Shown here: one piece after another, positions 60,556-64,000 of the stretch
How positions within the stretch are numbered: the stretch's first letter is position 1
How the letters are laid out: the number at the start of each line of letters is the position of its first letter
From: Anoplopoma fimbria
Lineage: Eukaryota > Chordata > Actinopteri > Perciformes > Anoplopomatidae
DNA: 64,000 bases
Direction: 5' to 3'
Assembly: GCF_027596085.1 (NCBI RefSeq)
Contig: NC_072463.1
Coordinates: forward strand, 1,740,210-1,804,209
The notes under the pieces: model-generated
The model's database searches: none
What the model was told of the DNA's origin: nothing
The model's input: only the letters and a program-made list of their open reading frames with translations
Made by a program: the position numbers and the translations under genes

Positions 60556-60915
60556 TCTTGAATAAATTAAAAAACAGCACAGATCGTTCAGATCACATCC
60601 CGTCTGTTTCATATTGGCTTCCTGTTTGTTTCAGGGTTGATTTGATCATATTATTGATCACCTTTAAGGCTCCTCATGACCAGATTTTAGTCTCCAGGAT
60701 GAACGCTAATGAAGAGAGGAGGAAAAAAACGTATTTTATCTGAAAGTTGATCCTGATTTTATCTGATCTGCCTGTTTTTTTTGTTTTCTTGTTTTTAGTT
60801 TTCATGTGTTTTATAATTAATTTTGATATTTTATAGATTTATTCTCTCTGTGTAGCACTTTGTTTTGATAAGTGCTCTATAAATGAATAATAAATACAAA
60901 TTATTATTATAAATG
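60556..60915 (+). mobile_element. Decayed L2/Rex-like LINE 3' end
   Basis: Encodes the remnant SYWLPVCFRVDLIILLITFK, matching the SLHWLPVCFRIDFKILL motif of fish LINEs, then a frame-broken stretch. It ends GTGTAGCACTTTG..AAGTGCTCTATAAATGAA and an AT tail, a standard LINE 3' terminus. Confidence 0.8.
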
Positions 60916-61192
60916 AAGACTTCTTTCAAGCTGATTATCACAGATTGTCACCATGGAAACACGGTTCTGAATTCTGAGTTCGTCTTTTCCTCCTTTTTAA
61001 ACTAAATAAAACAAACGTCGTCTTTATTTTTGTGAAACTGTTCATTAAACTAACCTGAGACCGAACGCTGCAGAACAGACTTTGTTGCATATTTACTCTT
61101 CCTGTATATTTACTTGTTTTCATTGTATTTGTATGTAAAGTGAAGTACTGGAAGACTAAACAAAGTATTTCACCGGTGGTAGAAGCAGAAAT

Positions 61193-61208
61193 ACTACTAC
61201 TACTACTA

Positions 61209-61241
<33 letters not shown>

Positions 61242-61415
61242 CACTGCTGCCACTACCACCAAAGCAGGGAGTAGCAGAAATACTACTACTAGTACTTCCA
61301 GCGCTGGTAATAGCAGAAATACTACTACCGGTACTACCATTACTACAACCAGTTGTAGAAGCAGAAATACTACTACTATTATTACTACTACTACTACTAC
61401 TACTGTGTTCAGAGT
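61193..61415. repeat. (TAC)n-rich repeat
   Basis: TACTACTAC runs at 61193-61240 and 61368-61405 with GCAGAAATACTACTAC units between. Confidence 0.92.
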
Positions 61416-61469
61416 TTTTTATTGTGTTTTTTAGTGTATTATCGCTGATTATTCACCGGTTCAGTTTGT

Positions 61470-61600
61470 CTGTTTGTCAGCAGGATTACAGAAAAAACTA
61501 CAAGCCTGATTTTCATGAAACTTGGAGGAAACGTGAAGAACAGGTCGAGTAAGAACATAATACATCCTGGAGCGGATTGGAAAAGGTCTTCTTACGCAGA
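61470..61600. mobile_element. Teleost interspersed-repeat fragment
   Basis: TGTTTGTCAGCAGGATTACA, CTGATTTTCATGAAACTTGG and CCTGGAGCGGATTGG are typical of a very common fish repeat; class not known to me. Confidence 0.5.
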
Positions 61601-61619
61601 GAGACGTTCTAGCTCGTCA

Positions 61620-61768
61620 ATGTGAGGCACTTAAATAAAAGCACTTTGTAAGTAAATCTATTTTTGCTTGTATGACATTTCCTCTGTCATCTTCATGTTT
61701 TATTATTTATGTGTTATTCTCTGTTTTAAAAAGGTGCTTTAAATAAAGTTATCATTATTATTCCAATA
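61620..61768 (+). mobile_element. LINE-like 3' tail
   Basis: Ends AAAAGGTGCTTTAAATAAAG then TTATCATTATTATT, the shape of a LINE 3' end. It lies just beyond the last exon of the unidentified gene, probably in or past its 3'UTR. Confidence 0.5.
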
Positions 61769-61827
61769 TTAATGCACCATTTGGCTTCCCAGCATTAAAG
61801 GAAAGTGTCTGTCTGATGTAAAAGGTT

Positions 61828-61985
61828 TTACTTCTTAGTGAAAAACTTCCTGAAGACGCCCTTCCTCGACTTGTCTCTGCCGGCGTTGTCCTCCGGTAGC
61901 TGGGGGGTCACAGTGGGGGGGTCCTGGGCGTTTGGGGGAGGAGGAGTCGTCCCTGTAGGGGGCGGAGTTTGACGGCTCTCTGTAC
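61828..61985 (-). CDS. Terminal coding exon of the same unidentified gene
   Basis: Preceded on the minus strand by a CTGCTCACTGCAG-type acceptor and ending at TAA (61828-61830). Its first two bases plus the last base of the exon at 62070 make GGT, after which 51 codons run open to the stop. The peptide is Pro/Thr-rich (TPPPTGTTPPPPNAQ), then acidic, and ends in a basic-aromatic tail, SRKGVFRKFFTKK. Such a tail could bind membrane or a partner, but that is speculation. Two exons with matching phase, good splice sites and a shared Pro-rich, charged composition make a real gene likely. It lies on the same strand as foxg1, its stop about 13.9 kb upstream of the foxg1 ATG. Confidence 0.7.
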
Positions 61986-62069
61986 CTGCAGTGAGCAGAA
62001 AGTTACAGATTCACAGACGATCACTGGCGGTTAAACAACGTGCTAACGTGCTAACATGCGTGGTCTCAC

Positions 62070-62266
62070 CTGTGGTCCGGACCCCCCCGTCCTCGGGGTA
62101 GCGGTGCTTGTTGTAGTAGGTGTGGGGGGGTTTGGGAGGAGGCTGCCCCTCGGTGGACGATTGCCTCTCCAGGCTCTCAGCTCTGCTCTCCACCGGTTTG
62201 GTGGAGGACGAATCATCCGGAGCCTCGACCAGCTTCTCCAAACTCAGGTTGACCGACGACGCTCTC
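62070..62266 (-). CDS. Penultimate coding exon of an unidentified gene
   Basis: A 197-bp exon, partial gene. On the minus strand it is bounded by CTTCAG before 62266 and GTGAGA after 62070, both good splice signals. Read with its first base completing a codon, it is open throughout: RASSVNLSLEKLVEAPDD, then a Ser/Glu-rich stretch, then PPPKPPHTYYNKHRYP. The one base left over at its end joins in frame to the next exon at 61985. The peptide is hydrophilic and looks disordered: an RxxS site (RRASS if the previous base is A or C-type Arg) suggests basophilic kinase phosphorylation, and PPPKPP is an SH3-ligand-like motif. I do not recognise the protein. Upstream exons would lie beyond 62266, perhaps outside the window. 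Confidence 0.7.
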
Positions 62267-62621
62267 CTGAAGGAAACAAGAAGACGGTGATTGTGTTCTC
62301 CAGCTTCTGAAGGACTTGGATAGCAGCTGGTTTTAGGATATGAACTAATATCTCAACGTCGACTTTTTAGAGAAAGTGTTTGAAGGAATGAAAGAGGGAG
62401 GCTGAGCTCAGATGGTCCAACAAGTAACCACATCTGGAACACTTTGATAAAAGACATAGTTTATCTCCTGATGTTCCACTTTTCCATTTTAGACGTGATA
62501 AACAACGTGTTAGGACATCGACCCGAGAAACAGGAGAGAATGACGCCAACGTAGGATTCACTGATGCTGAGGACGAGGAAGAGGCATTGTGTCGTTTTAC
62601 GTTAATCTGAATATGAACGGC

Positions 62622-63215
62622 TGCATCATAGACTGTTTATAGGAAGTGAAAGTAGTCGTTTGGACGTCAACCTTTGGTTTGTGGACGTTTGAAGCTTTTG
62701 GCTGTTCGAATCTTGACTTTTTGCAACCAGTGAACAGGAAGTGACCATATATGGACTGAGGAGGAGTGACGTAGAGACGCCGTATACGTCTCTGGTGTCG
62801 ACCTGTCAATCAGTGTGTAGCCCCGCCCTAAAGCATCCCCTGCTTTATGGTCTGTTTGACTCTAAATGGAGCATCATTTACTAAATGAACATCATGCTGT
62901 ATTGAAGAAGACTTGAAACTAGAGATTGAGACCATAAACTCATGTTTACAATGTTTACTGAGGGAATAAATCAAGAGAGAAGTAGAGTCATTTTCTCATA
63001 GACTTCTATACAACCAGAGGAGTCGCCCCCTGGTGGACAGCAGAGAGAATGCAGCTTTAAGACAGGAAGCATTGACTTCACTCTGCAGAACCAGAGGTTG
63101 CCGACTGGGCTGCATGTAAACTGGAATATACATTTCCATCAGTCATGTAAACAGCTTTTTATGAATATTGTCTTTTTCGGAATATTGTCAAAAAGCTGAA
63201 TATTTGGTGCATATA
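62622..63215 (-). mobile_element. Interspersed repeat 'A', copy 3, inverted
   Basis: The reverse complement carries the same landmarks as copy 1: CATATATGGTCACTTCC, AGAGACGTATACGGCGTCTC, the GGGCGGGGCTACAC block, TATAGAAGTCTATGAG and the CTCF-like core, then TTTACATGCAGCC and TGCACCAAATATTCAGC. It is the most complete copy. It lies upstream of the exons of the unidentified gene, perhaps in its intron. Confidence 0.85.
63022..63036 (-). promoter_or_regulatory. CTCF-like motif in repeat A copy 3 (reverse)
   Basis: GTCGCCCCCTGGTGG on the plus strand, the reverse complement of the cores at 1658 and 25717; it points toward foxg1 from the right. Confidence 0.5.
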
Positions 63216-64000
63216 AATGTGCGTTCAGGATGCTGCGTTCAGTCGTTGTTGGCAGCTCCAACACTTCCTGCTGCTAAAACCTTTTTTTACGCTTCTCCAG
63301 CTGTTAAATAAACATTTCTCTCCTGCAGGAATCATTTCATGAATGCATTTCCTCTCTGCTTTAGTGGCGTTGCCTCTGCAGTGCAGCACACTTCATCTCC
63401 ATGCTGCAAACTAAACCAGATGTGATGCATGACAGCTGAATGGAGCCGAGGCAGCGTCCTGCCTGTTTCCCAACACTGAATGTAATTCACCTTGTCAAAG
63501 TATCTCATTAAAAAGGAAAAAAGTCCTGCTGGCAGGGAGGTTCATTTCTGTGGCCTCTCACCCACCTGAGCGCCGCCCGCCGACCCCACGGTGCTCAGTG
63601 TGAACAGGTGAGATGTGAAAGTCAAATTAACCGACGCAGTTTGAAGGAAACCACTTCGGTCTGAAACTCCATCAAACACTTTCAGCGGCTGACAGACAGA
63701 CAGACGTCCGGTTGGATAAAAACAGCGAGTCACGCAACGCTTTTGTATCCGTGTTCATTTCTTGAATCTTTTCAATTCTTTAAGGAAATCAATCAAAGCA
63801 GGAATAAATATGACAGCCAGGACAAAATACTGATGAATCAAATCTCAAAGCAAAACTCTGAGCTCAGATCAGATATTTAGTAATATATTATTTAGTGGAT
63901 TTCACGCCCTATTTAAAATAGTTCCTGTACAGCTGTTTATTGTGTTAAGACATCTTGAAAGAGAGAAACTATTGAGACTTTTAACGCTGTTAAATATTTT
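63216..64000. other. Intergenic or intronic DNA at the window end
   Basis: Unique mid-GC sequence. If the unidentified minus-strand gene continues upstream, this is intron. A possible donor site lies at 63565 but no convincing exon could be defined. Confidence 0.4.

Noticed and set aside
63566..63593. Possible 28-bp upstream microexon of the unidentified gene (minus strand, CACTGAG before, GTGGGT after)
   Set aside because: The acceptor has a weak pyrimidine tract and the phase cannot be confirmed without transcripts.

Overview
The window looks like teleost fish nuclear DNA. It is AT-rich and gene-poor, with many long CA/GT microsatellites, teleost-type L2-like LINE tails, solo LTRs, a Tc1-like fragment and MITE/SINE relics. 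It holds one complete protein-coding gene, foxg1, a single-exon forkhead transcription factor on the minus strand (CDS 46619-47932). This gene is recognised with high confidence; which teleost foxg1 paralogue it is cannot be settled from sequence alone. A second minus-strand gene is present only as its two terminal exons (62070-62266 and 61828-61985). They join in frame with good splice sites and end in a Lys/Arg-rich C-terminus; I do not recognise the family. No tRNA, rRNA or CRISPR was seen.

Layout: 1-6356 is intergenic DNA with two ~100 bp GT tracts, a 36-bp minisatellite and a teleost retroelement tail. 6460-18990 is a large AT-rich satellite (core CGACATACTATACTATGAC plus 5-7 T). It is broken by a 644-bp solo LTR with an exact 5-bp target duplication, an L2-like LINE 3' end with an intact C-terminal reading frame, a second LTR present twice at an 8.03 kb offset, a 100-N assembly gap, and a 98-codon open segment of unknown origin. 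18990-45000 is a gene desert with minisatellites, microsatellites and several unique, more GC-rich blocks that are candidate conserved enhancers, as expected beside a forebrain patterning gene. 45100-48300 is foxg1 with its probable 3'UTR and promoter region. 48300-61800 is dominated by simple repeats: ATT, TACTG, AGGGGTTC and a GTACTACTACC-type minisatellite fused with a SINE. 61800-64000 has the terminal exons of the unidentified gene and a third copy of a CTCF-motif-bearing repeat.

The most interesting items are these. (1) Three copies of one interspersed repeat each carry a strong CTCF-like core; the two left copies point right and the right copy points left, so foxg1 lies between convergent motifs. 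(2) The satellite array has internal modular structure, nested insertions and a duplicated LTR beside an assembly gap. (3) A perfect 40-bp inverted repeat with a 6-nt loop sits at the satellite edge. (4) An exon-like open frame is embedded in the satellite. (5) DR1 nuclear-receptor motifs recur on the plus strand around foxg1. All function claims outside foxg1 are inference. Repeat boundaries are approximate and no database search was possible.
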